DNA of 64,000 bases from Streptomyces sp. NBC_00271 (GCF_036178845.1 NZ_CP108070.1:9424001-9488000); one strand, 5' to 3'; positions 28,314 to 37,434 are shown, counted from the stretch's first letter. Notes: generated from the sequence alone by a model not told the origin. Numbers and translations are program-made.

Positions 28314-29846
28314 TCAGCGCCGCAGGTGCTCCAGGACGGATCGCACCGCTCGCTCCACGGCGTGGCGCGCCTGCTCGGTATGGTCGATCGTCTCGAAACC
28401 GTGGTGGCCGAGCGGTACGTCGATCACCTCGACATCGGCGTCGCACTTCTCGGCGGCGGCCAGGAATTCCTCGACCGTCACCGCGATCTCCGCGCGCTCC
28501 AGCTCCACCCGGGTCAACACGATCGGCAGTCGTCCCGCGGTACGCACCGCGTCAGCCGGGCGGAACCGGGCATCGACGAGCCCCCAGTTCGGCAGCGGCG
28601 CGAGTATCGGATAGCTCGCCGCGACGCACCGCAACCACGGCGGGGGCGCCGCGAGCCAGTCCGCCGCCAACAGCCCGCCACTGGAGAAGTGCCACAGCGC
28701 CACGCGGTCCCCGTCGACGCGCGGATCGGCCCGTACGAGGTCGACCGCTTCGGCTATGTCCTCGGCGGCCCGACCGTAGTCGGCGAGATCGTGCAGCCGA
28801 TGGTCCAGCGTCACGCCGACGGCCCCCAAACCCGCCACGTACCGGCCGTAGCCGACGAAGCCCGGCCAGTCCCGGGGAGTCGGCCGCACGTCGGGGTGGA
28901 CCGGGCCACCGTGGACGAACACCACCGCCGGCCGCGGATGGTCGGCTTGAGCGAGGTCGTCGGGAAGGTCGTCGGGGAGGTATAGATCGACCCGTCCCAC
29001 CCGCTCGCGAGGCCGCTCCGATACATCCATCAGGAAGGGGCGAAGGTGTGCCGGCTGTTCGTTCACCTTCGCGGTCACCCGGTGCCCTTCTCCCGCGGCG
29101 GCCCGCACCAGTGTCTCGGCCACCTCGTCGGGGCGGGAGAGCATCGGCCAGTGCCCGGTGTCGAGTTCGAAGAAGCTCACCCGCGGGTCGGTGAGCACCT
29201 GGAAGCGCGGGTCCCCCATCCCCACCAGGGCCTCGACCATGGCGATGCTCGAACCGTTGGCGGTGCACAGGACGCCGGTCTTCGGCAGCTCGGAGACCGC
29301 TTTCGACAGGCGGAGCGGTTGGGTGAGCGTGCCCACCGGCTGCGGTACGGCGTGTGCCGCAAGCCGAGCCAGCACGGCGGGCGGGAGGCCGGCGACGCTG
29401 CCCCAGCGCTGCCACTCCTCAAGTGGCGGCGGGGGAATCCGCCAGTCGTCATCGGCCGGCCCGGCTCGGTGCAGCAGCCGGTCGCGGACCGCCTGGTCGG
29501 GCACCAGGGTGAGGGCCTGGTCGCCGTGCTGGGGCATGCCCGCATCCAGGTGGACGATCCGGGCGATCCGTTCCGGGCGCCGGTCGGCGGCGCCGAGCAC
29601 CGGGTAGATGCCGTAGCAGTGACCGACCAACACCACCTCTGCCGCGTCCGTCCGGTCGATCACCCGCAGCAGATCGTGGATATGCGTCTCCAGGTCCGTG
29701 TCGGGCCCCGCCGCATGGCCGCGCTCACCCATGCCGGTGAGCGTCACCGGATACGCCTGTGCCCCCGACTCCCGCAGCCGATCGGCCACCGCCTGCCATA
29801 TCCAGCCGCCGGTGTGGGCGCCCGCCACCAGGATGAATGCCGTCAT
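28314..29846 (-). CDS. Two-domain alpha/beta hydrolase (tandem hydrolase folds)
   Basis: A 510-residue protein with two hydrolase modules. Domain 1 (1-240) starts MTAFILVAGAHTGGWIWQAV and has an elbow VLVGHCYGIYP, so Cys77 stands where Ser is usual; its final His is in ELDTGHWPML. Domain 2 (about 255-505) has PAVVFVHGGP and WHFSSGGLLAADWL with Ser, and LGHHGFETID with His. The two parts resemble separate single-domain esterases joined by a short linker. ATG 29846 follows GAGGAGA. It is divergent from a MerR gene and is probably controlled by it. No signal peptide. The substrate is unknown. Confidence 0.8.
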   Translation of the reverse strand: MTAFILVAGAHTGGWIWQAVADRLRESGAQAYPVTLTGMGERGHAAGPDTDLETHIHDLLRVIDRTDAAEVVLVGHCYGIYPVLGAADRRPERIARIVHLDAGMPQHGDQALTLVPDQAVRDRLLHRAGPADDDWRIPPPPLEEWQRWGSVAGLPPAVLARLAAHAVPQPVGTLTQPLRLSKAVSELPKTGVLCTANGSSIAMVEALVGMGDPRFQVLTDPRVSFFELDTGHWPMLSRPDEVAETLVRAAAGEGHRVTAKVNEQPAHLRPFLMDVSERPRERVGRVDLYLPDDLPDDLAQADHPRPAVVFVHGGPVHPDVRPTPRDWPGFVGYGRYVAGLGAVGVTLDHRLHDLADYGRAAEDIAEAVDLVRADPRVDGDRVALWHFSSGGLLAADWLAAPPPWLRCVAASYPILAPLPNWGLVDARFRPADAVRTAGRLPIVLTRVELERAEIAVTVEEFLAAAEKCDADVEVIDVPLGHHGFETIDHTEQARHAVERAVRSVLEHLRR

Positions 29847-29915
29847 CGATGTCTCCTCGCACACTGTGGTCGCAGGGCCGTCCGTACCGGCCGTCCGCGC
29901 TCGTGGGTACGGTAG

Positions 29916-29937
29916 GAACTCCCCCTGAGGGAGGTTC
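29916..29937. promoter_or_regulatory. MerR-type operator/promoter element
   Basis: CTCCC-n6-GGGAG within GAACTCC...GGGAGGTTC, ending five bases before the MerR GTG and 70 bases from the hydrolase start. It resembles the dyads MerR proteins bind between -35 and -10. The GGGAGG half also serves as ribosome site for the regulator. Confidence 0.55.
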
Positions 29938-29942
29938 AAGTC

Positions 29943-30857
29943 GTGGGCCCTGAAAGCACATGGAGCATCGGAGAGCTCGCCGAGCACGCGGGCGTCACCG
30001 TCAAGACCGTCCGCTTCTACTCGGACCGCGGTCTGCTGCCCGAAGCCGCCCGCAGCGCAGGCGGCCACCGCAGGTACGGCCCCGAGGCACTCGACCGGCT
30101 CCACCTGATCCGCTCCCTGCGCACCCTCGACCTGCCGGTGCCCGAAGTGGGCCGGGTCCTCGACCAGGAGGACACCTTGGAGGACGTCGTCGCGGGGCAG
30201 CTGCGGCAGATCGGCTCGCGGCTGGCTGCCCTGCGCTGGCAGGAGGCAGCCCTCCAGCTGCTCCAGGACTGTGCCCCCGAGGAACGCGCCGAGCGGCTGC
30301 GGCTGATCGGCGCCGTGTCCGTCCCGCCCAGCACGGCCGCACTGGCACGCTTCTGGCGGCGCTGGCTGCCGCCGCGGCTCCCGGCCCGGCTGGTCTCCGC
30401 CATCGTCGAACACGCGGTTCCACAGCTCCCCGAAGGCCCGACGCCGGCCCAGGTGCTGGCCTTCACCCGGCTGCACGCCCTCGTGTCCGCCCCCTGCCCC
30501 GGCACCGGTCACGGCCAGCCCGCGGCACACGGGCCCGACGGGGGCCGCCCGGCCGTGCTCTACGACGGTCTCGTCGAGGCGTATGCGCTGGCATCGCCGC
30601 GGCTGCGGGCGCAGCGGCCACCACACGAGGGTGAAGCACTCGACTGCTTCGTCTCCGCCTATGCCCGCTCACGCGGCACGCGGGACACTCCCGCCTTCCG
30701 CCGGGGACTCAGTCGCCTGCTGGCCGCGGATCCCCGTATCGACCGCTACTGGGAACTCACCGCCGAACTGTCCGGCCCGTCGGAACCGACCGCCGGCGCC
30801 GCGCACGACTGGCTCTGCGCCGCGCTGGACACCCAGACCGCCGGGCCGGCGGACTGA
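29943..30857 (+). CDS. MerR-family transcriptional regulator
   Basis: A 304-residue regulator. TWSIGELAEHAGVTVKTVRF followed by YSDRGLLPEAARSAGGHRRYG is the MerR winged helix, with a coiled-coil helix to about 115 (LRQIGSRLAALRWQEAALQLL). The long C-terminal part (120-304) is helical and likely the effector domain; it contains CPGTGHGQ. GTG 29943 sits behind GGGAGG. Its placement suggests it senses the substrate of the divergent hydrolase and activates that gene. Confidence 0.88.
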   Translation: MGPESTWSIGELAEHAGVTVKTVRFYSDRGLLPEAARSAGGHRRYGPEALDRLHLIRSLRTLDLPVPEVGRVLDQEDTLEDVVAGQLRQIGSRLAALRWQEAALQLLQDCAPEERAERLRLIGAVSVPPSTAALARFWRRWLPPRLPARLVSAIVEHAVPQLPEGPTPAQVLAFTRLHALVSAPCPGTGHGQPAAHGPDGGRPAVLYDGLVEAYALASPRLRAQRPPHEGEALDCFVSAYARSRGTRDTPAFRRGLSRLLAADPRIDRYWELTAELSGPSEPTAGAAHDWLCAALDTQTAGPAD

Positions 30858-31337
30858 ACCGGGTGCCTTTCCCCCACCGGATGCCTTCCCCCTGGCGACC
30901 GGAGAGCAGGGCCTCGCCCGTCCCGGGCAACGGTCGGCACGGGCGCCCTGCGGGGCCCGCCGACCAGGACGCACAATCCATCAACTGAAGGGCGACATCT
31001 CACTCGCGGAGGCGGACGGGAGAGAATGAGTCGCCATGATCCCCGCCATGTTCCCGGCGGACACCAGCAGTGAGCAGGTGCTCTCCGGCACCGCGGTCCT
31101 GCGGATGGGGACAAGACCCCGCGCCGATCTGGTCGTCGAGGGGCATGTCGAGGGGCATACAGTCCGCTTCGCCTGGTCTGCCGTCGGGGACAGCACGGTG
31201 ATCGTCACCAGTGGCGAACCAGGACCAGCTCCTGTTCCTGGGGCCCCGGAGACGGCCCCCTCGCGCGCACGCGCCGCGACGGCCATGACGTCACGCCGGC
31301 TCACCGCAGCGGATTCGGGGCCGTCCAGGCCCTGCCC

Positions 31338-31694
31338 ATGCGCCTGCGGGACGAGACCGTCGGCGCCCTGAACCTCTTCCGTGCGACCCCCGGCCCCTTC
31401 GACCCGGCTGCGACGCCGCTCGCCCAGGCCCTGGCCGATGTCGCCACCATCAGCCTGCTACAACAAGGTTCCAGCCGGCGCGGCACCGTCCTCAACGAAC
31501 AGCTGCAGACGGCGCTGAACAGCCGCGTACTGATCGAGCAGGCCAAGGGAAAACTCGCCGAACGCCGGGGCATCGACATGGAACAGGCCTTCACCGCCCT
31601 GCGCGGCTATGCCCGTTCCCACAACCGGCGCCTGTCCGACGTGGCCCGCGCCTTCATCGACGACTCCGAACCCCTCCCCGGCCTGGGCGCCTGA
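31338..31694 (+). CDS. ANTAR-domain protein with a damaged GAF domain
   Basis: 118 codons encode the end of a GAF domain (MRLRDETVGALNLFRATPGPFDPAATPL) and a full ANTAR RNA-binding domain (LNSRVLIEQAKGKLAERRGI then YARSHNRRLSDVARAF). Upstream, the same frame still reads GFGAVQALP as a GAF should, but before about 31280 the GAF core is unrecognisable. The N-terminal GAF appears deleted or scrambled, so the gene may be a pseudogene or give a short ANTAR protein from ATG 31338. Intact relatives control transcription antitermination. Confidence 0.6.
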   Translation: MRLRDETVGALNLFRATPGPFDPAATPLAQALADVATISLLQQGSSRRGTVLNEQLQTALNSRVLIEQAKGKLAERRGIDMEQAFTALRGYARSHNRRLSDVARAFIDDSEPLPGLGA

Positions 31695-31707
31695 CCACCC
31701 GGGCCCG

Positions 31708-32112
31708 CTACTTTTCCGCGCGGTCCTCGATCAAACGGCTGTGGAGTTCCGTGGTCATGGCATGGATCGCACGGGTCAGCTCGGTGTTGGTCTTGAGCTC
31801 CAACTCCTGCTCGACGAAATCATGATCGGCCTTGATCTGCTGGAAGGCAGCCTGCCGGTTCTGGCCGATCATGACGAACGCCGACAGGAAGATCGCCTCC
31901 AGTGACACCACGAGCGTCAACGTGGGCCAGGGGTTGGCCTCGAAGAAGAGCATCCACAACGCGAAAGCGACCGCGTGGATATAGACGAACGGCATTGAAC
32001 CGGCGAACTTCGTGATGGCATCGGCGACACGCAGTTGGACGTCCCCGGCACGGCTCTGGTGGTGCGCGACCACCGCGGGATGGTGTACGGCCTGGTTGTC
32101 CTGCTCGCTCAT
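31708..32112 (-). CDS. DUF1003 membrane protein
   Basis: A 134-residue DUF1003 protein. Two membrane segments (about 40-60 and 65-85) are linked by EANPWPT, the family signature, and followed by FVMIGQNRQAAFQQIKADHDF and a soluble helix. The function is unknown. ATG 32112 is preferred because GAGAGG precedes it. It is convergent with the ANTAR gene and co-directional with the sigma factor 108 bases upstream, a common stress-gene neighbour. Confidence 0.88.
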   Translation of the reverse strand: MSEQDNQAVHHPAVVAHHQSRAGDVQLRVADAITKFAGSMPFVYIHAVAFALWMLFFEANPWPTLTLVVSLEAIFLSAFVMIGQNRQAAFQQIKADHDFVEQELELKTNTELTRAIHAMTTELHSRLIEDRAEK

Positions 32113-32220
32113 CGCAACGCGCCTCTCGCAGAATTGGAGTGCCCTCGGAGTCAACCGACGGCAACAGTGGCCTCGTAGGGCCCCGTCAGCCCGATTGTCG
32201 CCCGGGCAGCCGGGACGTCG

Positions 32221-33039
32221 TCACGATGCCCTCCTGGGATCGTGGACGTCGGCCGTCACCTGGTCGCGCAGACGTGCACAGGTGCGGGTGATCAGACGAG
32301 AGACGTGCATCTGAGAGACACCGAGCTGAAGGCCGATGCGGGCCTGTGTCATCTCGCAGAAGAACCTCATGTACAGGATCTGCCGCTCGCGTTCGGGCAG
32401 CGCCCGCAGCAGGGGTCGGAGCGCCTCACGGTCCACGACCCGGTCGAAGCCGGGCTCCATGCCACCCAGGGTGTCGGCCAGAGGGTGGCCCTCGGAGCGG
32501 CCGGGCACGGCGTCCAAGGACCGGGCGGTGAAGGGCTCCGGCACCTCTTGGCCCAGCCGTACCTCTGCCTCGGTCAGCCCGGTGTGTGCGGCGATCTCGT
32601 GGACTGCGGGTGTACCTCCGCCCAGCGAAGAGCACAGCTCATGGTCGGCGGAGCGGACCTGGCTGCGCAGCTCCTGTACGCGCCGCGGCACATGCACGAC
32701 CCAGAGTTCGTCACGGAAGTGCCGCTTCACCTCGCCGAGGATCGTCGGTATGGCAAAGCCCTGGAAGGCGGTGCCGAGACTCGGGTCGAAGCGGGACACC
32801 GCCTTGACCAGGCCCAGTTGCGCGACCTGTTTGAGGTCTTCGAAGGTCTCACCGTGATGGCGGAAGCGCCGGGCCAGCCGTACGGCCATCGGCATCCAGG
32901 CGCACACCACCTCCTGTCGCAGCGCGGACCTCTCCGGGCCGTCCGGCAGGGCGGCGATACGGCGGAACGCGGCGTCGGTGTCCGGTGCGTCGTCGTAGGG
33001 ACGCGTGCTTCCTGGGCTCCGCGTGCGTTGGTACGTCAT
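32221..33039 (-). CDS. SigB/SigF-type RNA polymerase sigma factor
   Basis: A 272-residue group 3 sigma factor. Region 2 has FEDLKQVAQLGLVKAVSRFD and GTAFQGFAIPTILGEVKRHF followed by RDELW. Region 3 has VPRRVQELRSQV. Region 4 has LPERERQILYMRFFCEMTQA followed by GVSQMHVSRLI. These belong to the SigB/F/G subfamily used in Streptomyces for stress and development. No anti-sigma factor gene is adjacent, so partner control must come from elsewhere. Confidence 0.92.
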   Translation of the reverse strand: MTYQRTRSPGSTRPYDDAPDTDAAFRRIAALPDGPERSALRQEVVCAWMPMAVRLARRFRHHGETFEDLKQVAQLGLVKAVSRFDPSLGTAFQGFAIPTILGEVKRHFRDELWVVHVPRRVQELRSQVRSADHELCSSLGGGTPAVHEIAAHTGLTEAEVRLGQEVPEPFTARSLDAVPGRSEGHPLADTLGGMEPGFDRVVDREALRPLLRALPERERQILYMRFFCEMTQARIGLQLGVSQMHVSRLITRTCARLRDQVTADVHDPRRAS

Positions 33040-33474
33040 GGGTACGGGCCTCCCTGATCAGTGGCATCACTCACCGTGGGAGCCGGTCGACCGCAGCGCA
33101 CTGGGGAGCAGCCAAAGCTGCTCCCACGGGCGTGCCTCCGGTCTGAAGCACACCGGACGGCTCCCCGGACAGCCCACTTTCAAACAGGGTTTCCGTTACG
33201 CAGGGCTCCCTACGGGGCGCGGGCAGAGAACATGCAGGGCGCGGCATGGACTCGGCCGTACGAGAGAACCCGACGGAGGGCCCGTACCTCATCCAGGTCC
33301 CGGTCCACTGCGGAACCTGGCCGTCGACAGCTGCGGGAGCACGGGAGAGACAGGCCGGTGTTTGAGAGCCACGAGACGGGCTACACAGGAGGTGCGTCCG
33401 ACGGCCGGCCTGGACGAAGGCACCGGAGGGTTGAGCCCGCAGCTCCCGGTGCCGTCCACTGGGCGTGCCCGGTG
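33040..33474. other. 435-base intergenic region upstream of the sigma factor
   Basis: It lies between the sigma-factor start and the end of the co-directional ANTAR gene. No gene-like frame was recognised. It should hold the sigma-factor promoter; AT-richer CAAACAGGG at about 33181-33189 stands out but fits no consensus convincingly. Confidence 0.45.
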
Positions 33475-33873
33475 TCACCGCCGGTCTGCGGCATGAGAAC
33501 GCCGCAGCGCTCGCCGCAGCTCCCGCTGCAGCTGTTCCGGGAGCGCCTCGCCCTTCGCCGTGGCGACCAGGGCCGCGGCCACGTCCCTCAGTTTGACGTT
33601 GCAGTGCTGCGACACGTCCACCAGCAGATCCCAGGCCCTCGCGCTGGAGCATGGTGTCAGGGCCATCACCATGCCGCGCGCCTGGTCGATCACCGCACGG
33701 CTCCCCAGCGCCCGCTTTAACTGTTCATTTATGGCCCGCAGTTCAAGGACTTCGGCTGCCAAATCCGTATCCCGCGCCGAGGCCACGGCCGTCAACAACA
33801 ACTGATCTTCGGGCAGCACGTCGTCGAGGTTGCGCCACTCGCGGACATCGACACCATCGACTGCGTGAATCAT
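33475..33873 (-). CDS. ANTAR-domain RNA-binding regulator
   Basis: A 132-residue protein. A coiled-coil helix (LAAEVLELRAINEQLKRAL, 40-58) leads into an ANTAR domain (RAVIDQARGMVMALTPCSSA followed by VSQHCNVKLRDVAAALV). It has no N-terminal sensor, so it may act constitutively or through a partner. ATG 33873 is preceded by AGGAGAAGG and overlaps the stop of a small membrane-protein gene, indicating translational coupling. It is the second ANTAR gene within 3 kb. Confidence 0.85.
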   Translation of the reverse strand: MIHAVDGVDVREWRNLDDVLPEDQLLLTAVASARDTDLAAEVLELRAINEQLKRALGSRAVIDQARGMVMALTPCSSARAWDLLVDVSQHCNVKLRDVAAALVATAKGEALPEQLQRELRRALRRSHAADRR

Positions 33874-34025
33874 GGCCTTCTCCTTCTCGACGGCTCGTCT
33901 GCTGGTGGTGAGTCGCGCCACCGGCTGGGCTGAACCTGTCCCGGAGCCCCTGGATGTCGGGAGATGGGGCGGAGGAGGCCGAAGTCGAACAGGGCCATGA
34001 GGAGAATGAGAAGCGAGACGAACAC
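33870..34025 (-). CDS. Small single-span membrane protein coupled to the ANTAR gene
   Basis: 51 codons from GTG 34025 (GGAAGG six bases before). A hydrophobic segment (FVSLLILLMALFDFGLL) is followed by a basic, Pro-rich tail ending SRRRRP. The stop TGA 33872-33870 lies inside the ANTAR start (ATGA), and the tail codons double as the ANTAR ribosome site. The overlap and membrane segment argue for a real gene; no family is recognised. Confidence 0.5.
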   Translation of the reverse strand: MFVSLLILLMALFDFGLLRPISRHPGAPGQVQPSRWRDSPPADEPSRRRRP

Positions 34026-34406
34026 GGCGGGCCTTCCCGGGGCGGAACAACGCATCACTGCCGGGGGCCGGGACCTGTTCGAACAGCCTATCCCTGCCCA
34101 GAGGTTGCGGACAGCACCCCACGCCAGCGCCTTCCACCGGAACAGGATGGCCACTTGACGTCTGTTCAGGGAGTGCGGCGAGGGCTAGCGTGCCTGGTGC
34201 GGCCCATGACCCCGGCAGCGTCGATCACCTCTCGCGCCCCTTCGAGGGCGCACCTCGCGCATCAGTGCCGGAACCTGCCCCGCCACTAACGGGACGCTCC
34301 CGCTACTCGCCGTCGCTACGCGATCCCGGCGCAGCCTCGATGCGCCCCATGCGGGCAACGCCCCACTGCCCGCCGCGTCGCACGCATTTCACCGCAGGCG
34401 GTACGC

Positions 34407-34634
34407 ATGTACGCGCTGATCGTTCCGGCTTCGACCCCCTTCGTCCTGCTCGCCACCGTCATGGGCCTGTCCTGGTGGGAGGACCATGTCCTGCCGTCGG
34501 CCGAGCCGGTCGACGTCCCCGCCGAACCGGTCGAAGCCCCTGCCGAGGCTCTGTCCACCCCAACGGCCACTGCCCAGCACCCAGAACTCACCCGAGTCGA
34601 CATGACGTTGACAAAGGAAGGTGCCAGGCGTTGA
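34407..34634 (+). CDS. Small putative membrane protein
   Basis: 75 codons. A hydrophobic start (YALIVPASTPFVLLATVMGL, then SWWEDHVLP) is followed by an acidic Pro/Ala/Val repeat region (EPVDVPAEPVEAPAE). AGGCGG lies upstream. The composition is that of a short anchored protein of the kind frequent in Streptomyces stress loci, but no family is recognised. Confidence 0.5.
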   Translation: MYALIVPASTPFVLLATVMGLSWWEDHVLPSAEPVDVPAEPVEAPAEALSTPTATAQHPELTRVDMTLTKEGARR

Positions 34635-34754
34635 CTGACAGCAGGTGTGGGGCTGCGTCGCTCCGGATATCTCCGGGCAAGGCCTTCACCTTCCGCTTCG
34701 CCCGGCCCCCGCGGAACGCAGGATCTGTCCCTGTGACCGTGTGGAGGCCCGGCC

Positions 34755-34991
34755 ATGCCGCTCTGGATCTCTCTTCTTCCGCCGGTCTTCGGGATCGTCG
34801 GCTTCGTCGGCGTGGGCGCAGCCGTGGCGGTCACCGGCACCACCGCACGTAATCCATGTTCCGGGCCCGATCCCACCCCGCGGGTCGCGTGGGTGCCACC
34901 GGGCAGGCATCGACGCTCGATGAACCGACGGGAATTGACGGCAATGAAGCACACCTTCCTGCGAACCGAAAGCCAAGGAAGACAGTCATGA
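34755..34991 (+). CDS. Small putative membrane protein
   Basis: 78 codons from an ATG behind GGAGG. The N-terminal hydrophobic span (PLWISLLPPVFGIVGFVGVG) precedes a low-complexity polar tail. The stop overlaps the start of the next gene by four bases, consistent with coupling. The tail is not conserved-looking, so the true end is uncertain. Confidence 0.4.
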   Translation: MPLWISLLPPVFGIVGFVGVGAAVAVTGTTARNPCSGPDPTPRVAWVPPGRHRRSMNRRELTAMKHTFLRTESQGRQS

Positions 34992-35614
34992 TCACCGTCG
35001 TAGTCGTCGCTGTGCTCGTCATTGTCCTGGTCACTCTCCGCTACACCGGGCGTGGGCGAGCCCGGGGCAGCGGCCGACGCGGGCTGAAGCGGCGGTTCGG
35101 GCCCGAGTACGAGTCTGCCGTCGCCCGTCAAAACGGTGATGCCCGGGCAGCGGAGCGGGAACTCGGCGAGCGCGTGCGACGCCACGGCTCCCTCCAGGAA
35201 CAGCCCCTGTCGCCCGAGGTCCGCGAGCAGTACGTGGCTCAGTGGGACGCAGTCCAGGAGCGGTTCGTCGGTTCACCGCAGAAGGCCGTCACCGAGGCGG
35301 ATGCGCTGTTGGCGCGCCTGGCGAGGGATCGTGGTTTCCCGGACGGCGAGCAGTTCGAGGAGCAGCTGGCTGCCCTCTCCGTCCACCACGCCTACTTCGT
35401 TCAGGGCTACCGCAGCATGCACGCGGCAGCCCGCGACCGGAGCGGCACCGAGGAAATGCGGGAGGCCATGGTCGAAGCCCGAGGCCTCTTCGAGGCACTT
35501 GTCGCCGAACGACAGGTCGACCCGGACCGGCGCCGCCCGCCGTCCCCCGACGGCCAGGGCCACGCGCCGTGGCCACTGACGACCCGCCGTCATGCGAAGG
35601 GAAGCAGCACCTGA
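34988..35614 (+). CDS. Membrane-anchored protein of unknown function
   Basis: 208 residues. An N-terminal anchor (ITVVVVAVLVIVLVTLRYTG) is followed by a basic linker and a helical cytoplasmic or surface domain with RFGPEYESAVARQNGDARAA and VREQYVAQWDAVQERFVGSP. This layout occurs in Streptomyces anchored proteins near stress genes; the function is unknown. AAGGAAG precedes the ATG. The distal 30 residues are polar and low complexity. Confidence 0.75.
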   Translation: MITVVVVAVLVIVLVTLRYTGRGRARGSGRRGLKRRFGPEYESAVARQNGDARAAERELGERVRRHGSLQEQPLSPEVREQYVAQWDAVQERFVGSPQKAVTEADALLARLARDRGFPDGEQFEEQLAALSVHHAYFVQGYRSMHAAARDRSGTEEMREAMVEARGLFEALVAERQVDPDRRRPPSPDGQGHAPWPLTTRRHAKGSST

Positions 35615-35832
35615 TGTCGCACAACACCGAACACGCACCGCGTGCTCAGCAGCTCGACCAGTGGACACGTCGAAGCCAGTCGTAGCCCCACGTAAGCCCC
35701 CCCCGTACGCCCCATGTATCCACTGCCCGTGCGACACGCATCCGCTCTCAGCGATGCCGTTCGCATCCACCGTCGAAGAGGCGCAGCCCCAGACCCCGGC
35801 CGCACTGTCGTCACCGAGGTCAAGGACCGCCC

Positions 35833-36834
35833 ATGTCTTTCCAGTCCCTCCGTTCCCCGTCCGCCGCCGCGCCGGAAAGCACCCTGCCGCCCCCGGAGTA
35901 CGACGGGACGGCACCCTTCCCGCGAGACGGAACGGCGCCTGAGCGCACCGGCAGCGAGCGGCTGTCCCTGGCGATCACGGCATTGATCGTCTTCCTGCCG
36001 TTCCTGGCTCTCGGCCTGGCCGGCTGGTTGCTGTGGGGGCGCCTGATCCAACCCGTCGATGTCCTGCTCGCCGTGGTGCTCTACACGGTCACGGGCCTCG
36101 GCGTCACGGTCGGCTTCCACCGGGGCCTGACCCACAACAGCTACCGAGCCGTACGGCCGCTGCGCATCGCGCTCGCGGTGGCCGGGTCGATGAGCTTCCA
36201 GGGCGACGTCATCGGCTGGGTCGCCATCCACCGTCGCCACCACGCCTTCACCGACCGGCCGGGCGATCCGCACTCTCCGTACCGCTACGGCACGTCTGTG
36301 CGCGGCCAGTTGCGGGGTCTGGTGGACGCCCATGTCGGCTGGCTGTTCCGCAACGCCCCCACGTCCACGGCGCGTTACGCCCCCGATCTCGTCGCCGACC
36401 GCGACATCCGGGCCGTGTCCCGGGCCTTCCCGGCCCTGTGTGTGCTCACGGTCGCCCTGCCCTTCGTCGCGGGCCGGCTGATCGGCGGCACCTGGACGTC
36501 CGCCCTGACCGCCCTGCTGTGGGCGGGACTTGTCCGCATCGCCCTGCTCCACCATGTCACCTGGAGCGTGAACTCCCTCTGCCATGTGATCGGCGAGCGT
36601 CCGTTCCGCACCCGTCGCCACGACCGCGCCACCAACCTGTGGCCCCTGGCTCTGCTCTCCTTCGGCGAGAGCTGGCACAACCTCCACCACGCCGACCCCA
36701 CCAGCGCCCGGCACGGCGTCGACCGCGGCCAGCTCGACCCGTCCGCCGCCGTCATCCGCCTCTTCGAACGCCTCGGCTGGGTCAGGGACGTGCGCTGGCC
36801 CACCCCGGACCGTATCGCTGCCCGCCGCGCGTGA
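35833..36834 (+). CDS. Acyl-CoA/fatty acid desaturase
   Basis: A 333-residue membrane di-iron desaturase. The three His boxes are intact: HRGLTH (96-101), HRRHH (133-137) and HNLHH near 283. Hydrophobic pairs lie at about 45-90 and 205-245. The spacing fits a delta-9 type enzyme that would modify membrane lipids, in line with the stress-type neighbours. The 218-base leader upstream has no gene. Confidence 0.9.
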   Translation: MSFQSLRSPSAAAPESTLPPPEYDGTAPFPRDGTAPERTGSERLSLAITALIVFLPFLALGLAGWLLWGRLIQPVDVLLAVVLYTVTGLGVTVGFHRGLTHNSYRAVRPLRIALAVAGSMSFQGDVIGWVAIHRRHHAFTDRPGDPHSPYRYGTSVRGQLRGLVDAHVGWLFRNAPTSTARYAPDLVADRDIRAVSRAFPALCVLTVALPFVAGRLIGGTWTSALTALLWAGLVRIALLHHVTWSVNSLCHVIGERPFRTRRHDRATNLWPLALLSFGESWHNLHHADPTSARHGVDRGQLDPSAAVIRLFERLGWVRDVRWPTPDRIAARRA

Positions 36835-36867
36835 ACCCGATCGACCGCGTCCCCTTCAGGAGTTCTC

Positions 36868-37308
36868 ATGACACTCGCGCCGCCGCCCAGGCTCTCCTCA
36901 TCGTCCGCCGCGCGCCTGCGTCTGGTGGCCCAGCCGGCACAGGGCCACATGCCCCGGCGCATCGACGGCGCCTGGTGGCCCCGTTCGCCCGACCTGACGT
37001 CCGAACTCCCCTGGCTGCTGGCTGGACTGCCGCAGTCCTGGGGGCAGGTCAGCAGCGTTCTGGTGGACGGGGCCGTGTGGTCCCCGTTCCCGGCGCGGCA
37101 GCTCGTCGCGGACCAGGTGGTACGCCTGAGCCGGACGCACACCCAGCAGCGCACCCCGTCCACCGTCTGCCTGCTGGCGCCCGGCCGCGGCCGGTGGGAC
37201 CTGCTGGTGGTCCCGCCCACGGCCACGGAGGCGGAGGCCATGCGGCTCATGGACAGTGTGGACACCGTCGTGAAGGACGGCGTGGGGTTGGGAACCGCTG
37301 TCCGTTGA
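36868..37308 (+). CDS. DUF5994 family protein
   Basis: A 146-residue actinobacterial protein. The segment RRIDGAWWPRSPDLTSELPW is diagnostic; LVADQVVRLSRTHTQQ and CLLAPGRGRWDLLVVPP follow. No catalytic motif is evident. GGAG precedes the ATG. Proteins of this kind sit beside stress and ANTAR genes in Streptomyces, as here; the function is unknown. Confidence 0.8.
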   Translation: MTLAPPPRLSSSSAARLRLVAQPAQGHMPRRIDGAWWPRSPDLTSELPWLLAGLPQSWGQVSSVLVDGAVWSPFPARQLVADQVVRLSRTHTQQRTPSTVCLLAPGRGRWDLLVVPPTATEAEAMRLMDSVDTVVKDGVGLGTAVR

Positions 37309-37412
37309 CGGCGTCTGCCGGACCAGCCCCGGGCGGCGATGACCAGCCCGCCGGTCGGCGCGAGGGTGGCCATGCGGAACATGTGTCCACCGTGGTGAGG
37401 CGCCGGTGAAAC

Positions 37413-37434
37413 AACCAGGTCGCGGTTGTCCAGG
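37413..37434. promoter_or_regulatory. Putative MmyB-regulator binding site, copy 1
   Basis: AACCAGGTCGCGGTTGTCC followed by AGG, 74 bases before the first MmyB-type regulator. It closely resembles two sites between the Atu4866 genes (40025-40047 and 40187-40209). Confidence 0.4.

Noticed and set aside
28199..29194. Plus-strand open frame opposite the double hydrolase
   Set aside because: Arg/Pro-rich shadow frame; the minus strand shows clear hydrolase motifs.
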